Shown here: one piece after another, positions 15,614-24,892 of the stretch
How positions within the stretch are numbered: the first letter of the stretch is position 1
Layout: each line of letters opens with the position of its first letter
Origin: Candidatus Nanosynbacter sp. TM7-087
GTDB lineage: Bacteria > Patescibacteriota > Saccharimonadia > Saccharimonadales > Saccharimonadaceae
Reading direction: 5' to 3'
Assembly: GCF_022828365.1 (NCBI RefSeq)
Contig: NZ_JAJQJU010000001.1
Location: 372,001-436,000, forward strand
Length of the DNA stretch: 64,000 nt
Program-made: the position numbers and the translations under genes
Notes under the pieces: model-generated
The model's database searches: none
Told to the model about the DNA's origin: nothing
Seen by the model: the letters and a program-made list of their open reading frames with translations, nothing else

Positions 15614-16336
15614 ATGAAAAAAGGTGGTAAAGCAGAAAAAAATGACACGATGGTCACCAGAAAAAAGTGTCTCATAGACGTAGCTATCGTTGGTGTCATC
15701 TGTTTTTTTCTCGGTTTTTTATTCTGTCACACAGCATACCCTATTCTATACCACAACAAGCTAGAAGCTGACAGGAAAAATGCCGAAGCTACCCTGGACT
15801 ATAAGATACAGGAGCTGAGAGACTTACAAGGACGAACTCCAGTCAAAAATCAGAGCCAGAATAAGTCTGCTTCGCATAGCAAGCACACTGTCTACGACAT
15901 CACGCCAGAGACAATGCTGGCTGAAGTGAACAAGATACGCGCCGAGCATGGCGTTGCCCCCCTACAGCTAAATCCAGCTTTGAATAAGTCGGCACAAGAG
16001 AAATGCAGCGATATGGTCGCCAATAGTTATTACGGACATGACAATCCAAAGACTGGCGAGCATGGCTGGGAGATAGCCCTGAGAAATACTGGATTTACAA
16101 CTGGCTTCCATAGCGAAAACCTATCTTTGGATACGGGATCAAAGGAAGAAGGACGCTCTGGCTACATCACAGACAAGACTGTTTTTGAGGGCTGGATGAA
16201 AAGCGAGCCGCACGCTAAGGCTATCCTCGACTCCCGATATACACTAACTGGCTTTGGTAAATGCACTACTGACGAAACTTTGGGCGATAATGGACATTGG
16301 TTCTTCATTGAGCATTTCTACAGTCCGACAAACTAG
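15614..16336 (+). CDS. Membrane-anchored CAP/SCP domain protein
   Basis: 240 residues. A membrane anchor at about residues 18-42 (CLIDVAIVGVICFFLGFLFC), a coiled/linker region, then a CAP domain from about residue 95: MLAEVNKIRAEHGVAPLQLNP, SYYGHDNP, SENLS, then VFEGWMKSEPHAKAIL and TLTGFGKC, with GHWFFIEHF at the end. The paired histidines and acidic residues of CAP domains are present. The protein would sit outside the cell membrane. In a prophage this suggests a lysogenic-conversion gene acting at the cell surface; substrate unknown. Start chosen from the promoter position. Confidence 0.78.
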   Translation: MKKGGKAEKNDTMVTRKKCLIDVAIVGVICFFLGFLFCHTAYPILYHNKLEADRKNAEATLDYKIQELRDLQGRTPVKNQSQNKSASHSKHTVYDITPETMLAEVNKIRAEHGVAPLQLNPALNKSAQEKCSDMVANSYYGHDNPKTGEHGWEIALRNTGFTTGFHSENLSLDTGSKEEGRSGYITDKTVFEGWMKSEPHAKAILDSRYTLTGFGKCTTDETLGDNGHWFFIEHFYSPTN

Positions 16337-16369
16337 AATCGAAAAACTTTCACAAAATTTGCCAAAATA

Positions 16370-16404
16370 TTGATGATTTGAAAAAACGCATGATACCTTA
16401 TAAA
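16370..16404 (+). promoter_or_regulatory. Phage promoter of tail/ejection module (cassette C)
   Basis: TTGATG (16370) and TACCTT (16394) keep the 18-base spacing and upstream CAAAAT of the other phage promoters. A better -10, TATAAA, starts at 16399 and could pair with TTTGAA at 16377. Either start would give a leader of about 200 bases. Confidence 0.5.
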
Positions 16405-16410
16405 TAAGCA

Positions 16411-16609
16411 TGCGGTATTTCCTGTAGTAGACTACGAGAAGCACCGCTCCGTGAGCCGCAAGCTCGGCAACGGCTTTGGACGACCGGTCGTACGGCGGAC
16501 ATCAGGACTCCAGAGGCGAAAGACAAACTTGTATTAAGTGTGTCTTCGCAACTGGACAGTCCAAGCGAAACAACAGCCCTTTTGCGAAGCGCAAGAAAGG
16601 GCTATTTTT
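16411..16609 (+). ncRNA. Structured ~200-base leader RNA
   Basis: Between the promoter and the next ATG the sequence folds into several stems: GAGC/GCTC at about 16452-16474, the palindrome CGACCGGTCG near 16481, and a long bulged stem GCGAAAGACA/TGTCTTCGC around 16514-16552. It ends in the terminator-like hairpin listed next. No ORF with a plausible start covers it. It could be a regulatory leader or a free small RNA; no known class was recognised. Confidence 0.5.
16575..16609 (+). terminator. Terminator-like hairpin that buries a ribosome site
   Basis: AGCCCTTT (16575) pairs with AAAGGGCT (16596), with TGCG/CGCA inside and ATTTTT after. The only Shine-Dalgarno-like sequence for the following start codon, AAAGGG, is in the 3' arm, so the same fold could stop transcription or block translation. 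Confidence 0.65.
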
Positions 16610-17770
16610 ATGGCAGAATATCAAGGAAACCCAGACTTCCGCGGGTGGCTGGCGGTACACGATCCGTACACGCTCGCCTACACCGGCAACGACGGCAGGA
16701 TTGACTGGAACAAGGTCAATAACAACGGCGCCGACACAAGAATGATCAGTTACGACAAAGGACAGTCCGGCAAGGTTCAGCAGTATGTAGACGGTCTGCA
16801 TCGACAATTTCAAGCTTGGGACGCCAAGCGAAATCAGCAACAGCCTCAACAGCAGAATGGCATTGGCGGCTGGGGCTATAGCAGAGGCGGTAGCGGCGGC
16901 GGAGGCGGCATGTCAGCAGTACAGCGCCAAGCCATCGACAAGCAGTGGGCGCAAAATAACCGCTACTACAACGATATGCTGAGCTCCATCGATCCGCGAC
17001 GCAACGCAGCACGAGCGGCCGTTGACAGGCAGGTAGATACATCCATCAACTCATTGAAGGGCGAACGCGACAGCGCCTTTCAAAACCTCGACCGTCAAGA
17101 CCAAAAGCTGGAAAAAAGTTATGCCCGCGGTAAGCAGTCGCTGGGTGAGATGGTCCGCAATACTCTGCAGGGCGAATCAAACAACATCGGTATGCTGGGC
17201 GGCGGCAACTCAAGCGCCATCGGTATGCTGGGTGTTGGCGTAGCCGACCTGCAAAACAGCGAACAAGGCAAGATGTTAGACGATCTGAACGAGCAGAAGA
17301 CTGACATTGAAGTCAACCGTCAGCAAGTACAGAGGAAGCTGGAAGACGAAGTACGCAAGCTGAATGACTTCCGCCAGAGCAAGTACCAAGAAATCCACGA
17401 CACCTTCAACGAGCAGCGCAACGAAATCCTCAACAAGATGAACATGAACGACAACCAGCGCGCCCAAGCCCTCGCTCAAGCGGGTGCAATATCGACAGCT
17501 CAAATTCAGGACGTCGATAGAGCTATCAACGGACGGCTAGGTCAAATCGTACAGACCTACCAAAATATCACTGCTCCGCAAGCGTCACTGGCGAGCGTTC
17601 CAGCATACCAGGCGAAAAATATCACTCAAGGCACAGTAGATAGCTCGAATATTAATTCGCCTAGCCTGAGCGCAGGACAAGCAACAGAATCAGTTCTTGG
17701 CCGACGCTCTGACGATGACGACAGCTACTTTATGCGTCCACGGCGTTCCGCAGACGACGTCCAATTCTAA
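16610..17770 (+). CDS. Coiled-coil internal virion protein
   Basis: 386 residues from the ATG at 16610; the open frame upstream lies in the structured leader and is not used. A globular start (residues 1-75), then Q- and G-rich low complexity (about 83-105), then a long coiled coil (about 130-310: RAAVDRQVDTSINSLKGERDSAFQNLDRQDQKLEKSYARG and similar), ending in an acidic/arginine tail. Position before the giant protein and composition fit an internal or ejected virion protein of a podovirus. Confidence 0.6.
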   Translation: MAEYQGNPDFRGWLAVHDPYTLAYTGNDGRIDWNKVNNNGADTRMISYDKGQSGKVQQYVDGLHRQFQAWDAKRNQQQPQQQNGIGGWGYSRGGSGGGGGMSAVQRQAIDKQWAQNNRYYNDMLSSIDPRRNAARAAVDRQVDTSINSLKGERDSAFQNLDRQDQKLEKSYARGKQSLGEMVRNTLQGESNNIGMLGGGNSSAIGMLGVGVADLQNSEQGKMLDDLNEQKTDIEVNRQQVQRKLEDEVRKLNDFRQSKYQEIHDTFNEQRNEILNKMNMNDNQRAQALAQAGAISTAQIQDVDRAINGRLGQIVQTYQNITAPQASLASVPAYQAKNITQGTVDSSNINSPSLSAGQATESVLGRRSDDDDSYFMRPRRSADDVQF

Positions 17771-17793
17771 TAGCCGAAAGGAGCTAAATACCA

Positions 17794-20700
17794 ATGTTTG
17801 ACTTTGGAAAAATGATACGCAGCTTCTTCGGATGGAGAGACGACGAAGAAGAAAAACGCCGCGAACAGCAAAACCACCGCGAGCCAATCCAGCAGCACAA
17901 CGATAATCCGCTAAGCCAGCCAAAGCAGTTTCAGGGGTTTGACGCAACACGCCTGTCTACTATTCAGCAGCCGCGCCAGCAGGAGCAGCAGCAAAACTTC
18001 TCGCCAGAGAAGCCCAAAACGCCAATGTTTCAACCAAACTTCGTAGAGACAATTGAATCGCAGCTAGAAAAAGCCAAAAAGTATGCCGCACTGGGCGATG
18101 AGAACGCCAAAAAGTACATCGAACAGAACCAGTCGAAAGTGCAGCAGCAAGACAAGCAGCAAAACTTCTCGATAAACAATCAGTCACAGCTACAATTACC
18201 ACATCCACAGCAACCCTCCCCTTTTCAGCAGCCAGCACAGCAATCACCGCAGATGCAACAGCTGAATGAGACTGTACGCCGCAACAACCTAAACTCTGAG
18301 GACTACCGAAAGCGTCGAGACGAATTAACGACGCTGCTTAATGATACCCGCGGCAACTGGACAAACGAACGGAAATTACTCGATGAAGCACAGCAAGGCA
18401 TCACCTCTGACGAGCAGTTGAAAAATACCATCGAGAAGATAAAGAATGTTCAGTATCGCCAGAAAACCGCTGACGCTGCCTTGGGCGAATACGGACAATC
18501 GCCCATGATAAATTACGGTGGCAGGACACCGACACAATTCCTAGAAGACTTTAATAATATGGATGCCGGCAGGCAGCGTGAGGCTATCGAGCAGATATCC
18601 AAAAATCTAACGGATTACGCCAAGGTCCCTTACGGATTTACCAATCCAGAGCAAAGAGCAAAGTTCGAACGTATCGTTGCTGAATCAGAGTTACTACGCA
18701 ACCTAATCGATGACCGAGCAACAAAGAAAGTTCCTAATGTAGAGACTGTTGGCAAGGATATTATTAATATTGGCGGCAATATAGTTGGCGGCATAACACA
18801 ACCATTCAAGACGGTTTATCGTTCAGGTGAAGCTTTAGTTAATCATAGCCCGCTTGATGCACTCACTGCGGAATACAAAGCAGGCAAGCTTTCGGAGGAA
18901 GAATATGCTCGCAGATACAACGCTATAGACCAAGAGATAAACGGCATAACTGGAGGCATGCAAGACAAAGGAACTCTAGACCGTATACTTCGCGCAGCTG
19001 GTACAGCTGTTGATGTCGCTTCTTCTGTTGCTCCTGTAGGATCTCTTGCCAAGGGAGTTGTCAAGGGTATTGCACCAACGCTAGCTAAAAGCGCGCTAGA
19101 GAAAGGTATCATCAGCCAAGCAGCCGAGAAAACCGTTCCCCAACTGATTGCTCATGAGGCAGCCACGAACGCCGCTCTAGGTGCAGGCGGGTCGCTTCGA
19201 GCTGGCACCGACTGGAAACCTGAAAATGCTTTGCAAGAAGCGGCGACCGGTGCTGTCTTTGGTGCTGGAATGGCAGGAGCTGGTGCAGCTATCGGACGCG
19301 GCGCTACAGCACTTCGCCAAGCGTATGTCGATGGCGACCTGCATATTCCACGTACGGAAATCACACCGAATGCTGGACGAAATGAGCGAATGCGCACAGC
19401 CATTGAGAATTATCCTATCGATGAGCCATTTAACTACGGGCGCGTTAGCCAGAGCACTCTAGATCAACACAACGCGATTCAGGCACAAACTGGTCAAGAC
19501 TTCGTAACCAACAGAGACGTAACAGTGTATCCGGGCGCACATAATGCCCACGTGGAGAAACGGATTCTTCAGGAGGGGGTAACGCCTGAGGAGTATGTAA
19601 ATATAGCGGAAAAGTCTATTTATGGCAACAACAGCACACTCACTCGCAGCCCTAACGATACAGGACTCCAGAATGTTACCTATGCAAACACTGACGCACC
19701 GAGCGGTCGAGTCCTAATGGGTCAATTCAACGATGGCTTAAGCCTTAAGAGTGTACAAAAAATCCGCCCCGAAAGAATTGAGGCAGATATTAAAAAAGCC
19801 CAAGCCGAGCTTGGTACGCCCCTGATGGACGACGACTTGCGGGGTGTTACCCGGGCAGGTAGCAATCTAGAATCTGCTACAGGCACAAGTCCTATTAGTA
19901 ATCCATCAGGAACTCGTACTGGCAGTGTATCAAACAACACGGTAAATGTCAATGGCGAGGATGTTTACAGGCCAACAAAACCAGGCTTTTTTGGTACAGC
20001 TCCTGAAGATTACCGCTACCGAATCGAGCAGACACCACGCGGCAAATACGCAATCGTTGAAGAGTATGCTGACGGCAGTCCATCACAGCGATATTCGACA
20101 CATTCAGACATTGCTATTGCTCGCCGTGAAGCACAGAGATTAGCTGAAGGACTAGAAAAACCAATCCAAGTCGAAGAAACCGGAAAAGGCTACAACGGAT
20201 TCACTGAACGAGCGGCTGAGATTGAGCTGAAAAAGCTACAAACAACCCGTCCAGAGTATGTCTGGGAGATTAAGCCAGCCGAGCATATGGATAGCCACGA
20301 TATAACGCGAGGTAAGTATGGTATTAAGGGGGTGCTACGCGAGAGTGACGCCCGCCTCGACGGTCCAAACCAGCCGGCGAGAACATACGAAGTTGAGGGT
20401 ACTGTACCAAAAGTCAAGGAGGAGCTAGACCTCGGCGACGGCTCAAAGCTAACATCCACCACTAACGGGGACACCGGCGTCACAACAACCGAACGCGTCG
20501 CTCCTGACAATACAGCAGACCTACAGGCGGTAGCGGCAGCCCGAAGCGCCACCGATGTAGCCGACGGGTACAGAATCGATAATATTACGTCACAAAGCCA
20601 AGCCGCAGACATCAACCCCTACCCTCAAGCGACCGTTGATAATGTTATCGACAAACTGAACGCCGGTACTCCAGCACAGCGCCGCCTAGTTCGCGATGAG

Positions 20701-23700
20701 ATCCGCAAACAAACCGGCTATGACGTTCACGACATACGAGGTATGAAACAGTATCCAACCATCGTACAGTCAGCATATAACCGCGTCGTCGGCAGCCAGG
20801 AGTGGATTGACGCTAGCAAAAAAATCCACGTCAAGGGTACGGAAGCTAATCGCAAACCTGATCTAACAGAGTTTGCTCTAGCAAAAGGTGTGGACGAGCA
20901 AGGCAAGCCGATATTCGACCTGGTCCCGCTTGACGGCAATAAACATACTATCAGCAGTACTGGTATGGTAGTCGACAAAGATGGCAAGAGTGTTGGCAGC
21001 TACGTCGGTATCGATGAGAACGGCAATCAGCATGCGTATGTTGAGGGTAAACCAGTCAATCTGGGTGCTGTCGTCGGAGATATTGAACGCTGGGGTAACA
21101 GGAATAACCCACTTGCAGACATTGACCGTATCATCGACGCAAATGCTCCAGATGCCGCAACGGCCGCAGCTACCAAGGAATTTACCTCCGTATTCAAAGA
21201 CAGCCAAGAAGCAGCCATGAAAGTCGAGCTGAAATCTCGCCGCGATGGACTAACGAAACTAGAAAGCAAGATGTTAGACAACCTACCATCTCGCCAGCTG
21301 CGAAAAGACCTAACCGAAGATATGTTCGACCTCGTAGAAAAGAAAGTCGATGTTGCCGACCTGAACGCCAAATACGGCAAAGACTACGTAGACACCTACA
21401 TGAAGCCAGCGGTGGATTGGTGGCGTACTCACGCAGACGATATCCTCAACAACACTAACCGTGTACTGGAAGCAAACGGCTATGACCCAATACCGCGCCG
21501 CAAGAACTACATCTCGCACATCATGAGCGACCCGTCATTCTTCGAGAAGGTTGGACTGAAGATTAAGGACATCACCGGAATGAATGGCTCGGTGAGCGGT
21601 GAAGCAATCCCTAGCGGAGTACGCGGGGGTGTTCCTGACGAGATAGTCGGAAATACTGAAAACACTGGTGCACGCCGCAAGTGGAATCCATTTGCACAGA
21701 CACGCCGCGGCGAACTAGCCAACAAGGACTTCTTCGGTGCTATCGACAGGTACTACGAGGCAATGCTCTACAACCAGTACATGACTCCTGCTGCTTCACG
21801 CGTGCGGGTAGTTGAAAACGCCTTCCGAACATTCCAGAAAGCTAAGGAGATTAAGCTAGACAAAGCTATCGAAGAACTCGGATTTAACGAAGCGATGGCG
21901 CAAGTCGAGACCGGCAAGCCAAAACACAAGAACTTCAAAGAAGGCGAGCGCTCCCCTCTCATCGCCGCATGGCAGGAATATGGCAATATCCTTGCTGGAA
22001 AAACGAACGCCATTGACCGATTGGCCGTTGATAAAGGCTTTGGTAGGGCTGTAGATGTTTCAATCAAGGCACAAGGTATCGTCGGCGCTAACACTATACC
22101 AGGCTCAGCCACGGCAGCCGTAGCGCAGGTCCTAAGTGTTCCGCAGACAATTGCTCGAGACGGGTTGCCATCGTTCATGAAAGCTGTCAAGCAGATGATC
22201 CACTCTGGCTTTGACGAAGCAAGCGACCCGCTGAATAAATCTTCATTCATGAAAGCCCGCTATACCGACGCCTCATCGCAGCGGCGCGGCATCATCCGAA
22301 AGTACACTGATGCTGCCTCCATTCCGATGGAAGCTATTGAGAAGTTTACTGGAGAGCTGAGCTGGCGCAGCGCATATAACGAGGCACTCAGCAAAGGACT
22401 GACTGGAGACGCAGCCATTAGGCAGGCTGACCTAGCTGCCAAGGCTACTCTAGCTGGGCGCGGCATTGGCGACCGACCATTGGTCATGAACTCGAAAGTA
22501 CTCGGTGTGTTCACACAGTTTGGGTTAGAAGTAAACAACATGAGACTACAGTTCTTTAAGGACTTTACACCCGCCCAGAAAGCCAAATTCATCATCGCAG
22601 CAGCAGCTGCTAACTATGGGCTGAAGATGGTAACCGGACAAGAACAACTGCCAGACTTCCTGAAGGCGACAATAGACACTTATAACGACTTTGCCAGTAA
22701 CGAGGACGATGCTAACGACAACCTTCTAAATAATACCGCGCAAGCAGGTCAGCGTTTTCTAGGCGAAGCCTCCAAGTTTGTTCCGGGTGGTCCCGCACTT
22801 GTTGGAGCATTTATAGACGACAAAACTAAGAAAACCATTTTTGGCGAAGATTCAGACATTTCCCGTTACGGCACGCCCGCTGTATCAAAGTTGATTAAGG
22901 CTGGACTTGCCGCTGGCGAGGGTTTATCGAGCGGTGATGCTGGTAAGATTGGCACCGCAATGCTTGATATAGTCCCAACCGGTGCGCAGATAAAGCGCAC
23001 AATTCAAGGGGCTACTGCCCTAAAAGATGGCTATACACAGGATAGCAAAGGCAACATTCAGACACCTGTTGACCGCTCGCCAACAAATATCGTTAAAGGA
23101 ATGCTCTTCGGCAAGAATGCCCTTGATGAGCAGAAGCAGTTCTATGACACCAAGCAGCATGCGCTCAGTGATAAAGACAGTGCTGCGTTTAGAGAGATGC
23201 TATCCAACAATCCTGAAGAGGCTAAGCGGTATTATAGCCTCGTTCAGGATTCAAGGAAGATGGATATTCTGGAGAAGCGTGCTAAAAATGGCGACACCGC
23301 AGCAATGGATAAACTCAGCAAAATGTCTCAGGCGACTGGCTCAGACGGACTGCCCGTGGTGCTAAAAGCCAAGATTGCTCGTGGCGACTACACACAAGAC
23401 GGTGATGGGACGATCAGAACAAAAGGCGGCGAAGTTGCTCGAGAAGTTCATAAGAGACTTGCTAAAGATTCAAAAGATGAATCAGACGCCACCTACCGCA
23501 ACTACGTACTAGGCTACGGATTAAAGCAGAGAGGTTCGAGTGAAACAAGCAGCAATACCGGAAACGATATTACCGATAAACTATCTGCCCTCGCCGCTCA
23601 ATCAAACGATAAAGCAATAGTCCATCAAGCTATCGACCTGAACAAGAACAAGAAGTACGCCGATATGCCGGCCTGGGTTAAAGAACGCTACGCTGCAGAA

Positions 23701-24228
23701 AATGGCATTGACAAGGAACAGCTAACCTATGCAACGCAGGCAAGCTATAAAGCAGATGTTAAACTGCAATACCTCAAAGAGGCAACCAAGGACATGTCGA
23801 ATGAGCAGCTGGTTAACACTCTATACGCTGGACGCAGGAAGTCGATCGCCGACAAGTGTTTTGTAGAAGATTCTATGCTGAAGAATTTCTACAACGACGG
23901 ACGTATCTCCAAAGATCAGTACCAAGCCCTGCGGTCCCTAATCATGGACGAAAACGGTAATGTTACTTCGCAATCCAGAAATGGTGGCGGAGGTGCTAGA
24001 CGCGGCTCAAGCGGTAGCGGTGGACGACGAGGCGGTACTGTCAGTGGGGTTTCAGTACCAGACTACAACGTCAAGATGATGAAGCTTTCTAGCCCGTACG
24101 GCTTTGCAAAAGATCCAAACGTAAGCCTTGGCAACGTCGGCTCAAACAAGAGCATCGTTACCGGCATCAAAGCCCCGTCACAGTTCAAAATTAGTAAGTC
24201 GGCGCTACCAACGCCGCGCGTAAGATAA
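17794..24228 (+). CDS. Giant 2144-aa virion/ejection protein
   Basis: Very large multi-domain protein. Residues 1-150 are Q-rich low complexity; 170-320 helical; about 400-510 alanine/glycine-rich amphipathic helices; about 555-660 a small domain starting QHNAIQAQTGQDF with N-x-HVEKR and LMGQF strands that resembles nuclease or toxin-like domains in phage polyvalent proteins; about 735-790 a small alpha/beta domain (YRIEQTPRGKYAIVEEY); about 1200-1750 long helical regions typical of polyvalent proteins ejected with DNA; the end is G/R-rich. It probably enters the cell at infection or lines the tail channel. Domain edges are estimates. Confidence 0.65.
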   Translation: MFDFGKMIRSFFGWRDDEEEKRREQQNHREPIQQHNDNPLSQPKQFQGFDATRLSTIQQPRQQEQQQNFSPEKPKTPMFQPNFVETIESQLEKAKKYAALGDENAKKYIEQNQSKVQQQDKQQNFSINNQSQLQLPHPQQPSPFQQPAQQSPQMQQLNETVRRNNLNSEDYRKRRDELTTLLNDTRGNWTNERKLLDEAQQGITSDEQLKNTIEKIKNVQYRQKTADAALGEYGQSPMINYGGRTPTQFLEDFNNMDAGRQREAIEQISKNLTDYAKVPYGFTNPEQRAKFERIVAESELLRNLIDDRATKKVPNVETVGKDIINIGGNIVGGITQPFKTVYRSGEALVNHSPLDALTAEYKAGKLSEEEYARRYNAIDQEINGITGGMQDKGTLDRILRAAGTAVDVASSVAPVGSLAKGVVKGIAPTLAKSALEKGIISQAAEKTVPQLIAHEAATNAALGAGGSLRAGTDWKPENALQEAATGAVFGAGMAGAGAAIGRGATALRQAYVDGDLHIPRTEITPNAGRNERMRTAIENYPIDEPFNYGRVSQSTLDQHNAIQAQTGQDFVTNRDVTVYPGAHNAHVEKRILQEGVTPEEYVNIAEKSIYGNNSTLTRSPNDTGLQNVTYANTDAPSGRVLMGQFNDGLSLKSVQKIRPERIEADIKKAQAELGTPLMDDDLRGVTRAGSNLESATGTSPISNPSGTRTGSVSNNTVNVNGEDVYRPTKPGFFGTAPEDYRYRIEQTPRGKYAIVEEYADGSPSQRYSTHSDIAIARREAQRLAEGLEKPIQVEETGKGYNGFTERAAEIELKKLQTTRPEYVWEIKPAEHMDSHDITRGKYGIKGVLRESDARLDGPNQPARTYEVEGTVPKVKEELDLGDGSKLTSTTNGDTGVTTTERVAPDNTADLQAVAAARSATDVADGYRIDNITSQSQAADINPYPQATVDNVIDKLNAGTPAQRRLVRDEIRKQTGYDVHDIRGMKQYPTIVQSAYNRVVGSQEWIDASKKIHVKGTEANRKPDLTEFALAKGVDEQGKPIFDLVPLDGNKHTISSTGMVVDKDGKSVGSYVGIDENGNQHAYVEGKPVNLGAVVGDIERWGNRNNPLADIDRIIDANAPDAATAAATKEFTSVFKDSQEAAMKVELKSRRDGLTKLESKMLDNLPSRQLRKDLTEDMFDLVEKKVDVADLNAKYGKDYVDTYMKPAVDWWRTHADDILNNTNRVLEANGYDPIPRRKNYISHIMSDPSFFEKVGLKIKDITGMNGSVSGEAIPSGVRGGVPDEIVGNTENTGARRKWNPFAQTRRGELANKDFFGAIDRYYEAMLYNQYMTPAASRVRVVENAFRTFQKAKEIKLDKAIEELGFNEAMAQVETGKPKHKNFKEGERSPLIAAWQEYGNILAGKTNAIDRLAVDKGFGRAVDVSIKAQGIVGANTIPGSATAAVAQVLSVPQTIARDGLPSFMKAVKQMIHSGFDEASDPLNKSSFMKARYTDASSQRRGIIRKYTDAASIPMEAIEKFTGELSWRSAYNEALSKGLTGDAAIRQADLAAKATLAGRGIGDRPLVMNSKVLGVFTQFGLEVNNMRLQFFKDFTPAQKAKFIIAAAAANYGLKMVTGQEQLPDFLKATIDTYNDFASNEDDANDNLLNNTAQAGQRFLGEASKFVPGGPALVGAFIDDKTKKTIFGEDSDISRYGTPAVSKLIKAGLAAGEGLSSGDAGKIGTAMLDIVPTGAQIKRTIQGATALKDGYTQDSKGNIQTPVDRSPTNIVKGMLFGKNALDEQKQFYDTKQHALSDKDSAAFREMLSNNPEEAKRYYSLVQDSRKMDILEKRAKNGDTAAMDKLSKMSQATGSDGLPVVLKAKIARGDYTQDGDGTIRTKGGEVAREVHKRLAKDSKDESDATYRNYVLGYGLKQRGSSETSSNTGNDITDKLSALAAQSNDKAIVHQAIDLNKNKKYADMPAWVKERYAAENGIDKEQLTYATQASYKADVKLQYLKEATKDMSNEQLVNTLYAGRRKSIADKCFVEDSMLKNFYNDGRISKDQYQALRSLIMDENGNVTSQSRNGGGGARRGSSGSGGRRGGTVSGVSVPDYNVKMMKLSSPYGFAKDPNVSLGNVGSNKSIVTGIKAPSQFKISKSALPTPRVR

Positions 24229-24238
24229 GGAGTTCAGA

Positions 24239-24892
24239 ATGAAAGTCAACGAGATACTAAAGAGTGTCCACGTAGCATACGAACAAGCAGCGGATGCGCC
24301 TGCACTCAATGATGAGGACGGGCAAATACGACTAAACCTGCTACAGAAGGCTGTACACCGCTGGTCAACGGATAATGCTACTAAATGGAATGAGCTGTTT
24401 AGTGTAGGCGATATCGGTCCTATTCAACCTGGACAGCGCGAGTATGACCTGCCGGAAGGATATTCGCTATCTAGCGGATTCTACCTACAGGGCAGCTCAG
24501 AGCCTCTATATGTAAAGTCCCCTAGCCAGCTAACTGGCGAAGATGGCAAGTTTGTTACTATTCTGGGAAATCCACAAATCGGACACAAGCTTCGGCTAGG
24601 TTGGATACCAAAATCTAGCGATCAGGAAATTGGCAAAACTATCATCGTTAAATACTATCGCGATCCGTTTATTCCAACAAAACTAGATGATGTACTAGAA
24701 ATGAGCGACCCAAACTTCGCCATAGCCTACGTAACAGCAGAACTGTTCGTAAATGACGATGCCAACCTATACACGAAATATAACAGTGACGCCATGATAC
24801 TCCTAGCAAATATGCGGCAGCGCAATGAGCTAGTTCCTGATGGGCAGTTTAGCGGACTTGAGGGCGACATTGGGATAGGAGGAGATTGGTAA
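24239..24892 (+). CDS. Head-to-tail adaptor protein
   Basis: 217 residues. Helical N-terminus (LNLLQKAVHRWSTDNATKWNELF) followed by a beta sandwich with GQREYDLPEGY, then YYRDPFIPTKLDD and a helical end (AIAYVTAELFVNDDANLY). This order matches podovirus adaptor/tail tubular protein A-like proteins that join portal and nozzle. The next gene encodes the nozzle. Confidence 0.7.
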   Translation: MKVNEILKSVHVAYEQAADAPALNDEDGQIRLNLLQKAVHRWSTDNATKWNELFSVGDIGPIQPGQREYDLPEGYSLSSGFYLQGSSEPLYVKSPSQLTGEDGKFVTILGNPQIGHKLRLGWIPKSSDQEIGKTIIVKYYRDPFIPTKLDDVLEMSDPNFAIAYVTAELFVNDDANLYTKYNSDAMILLANMRQRNELVPDGQFSGLEGDIGIGGDW

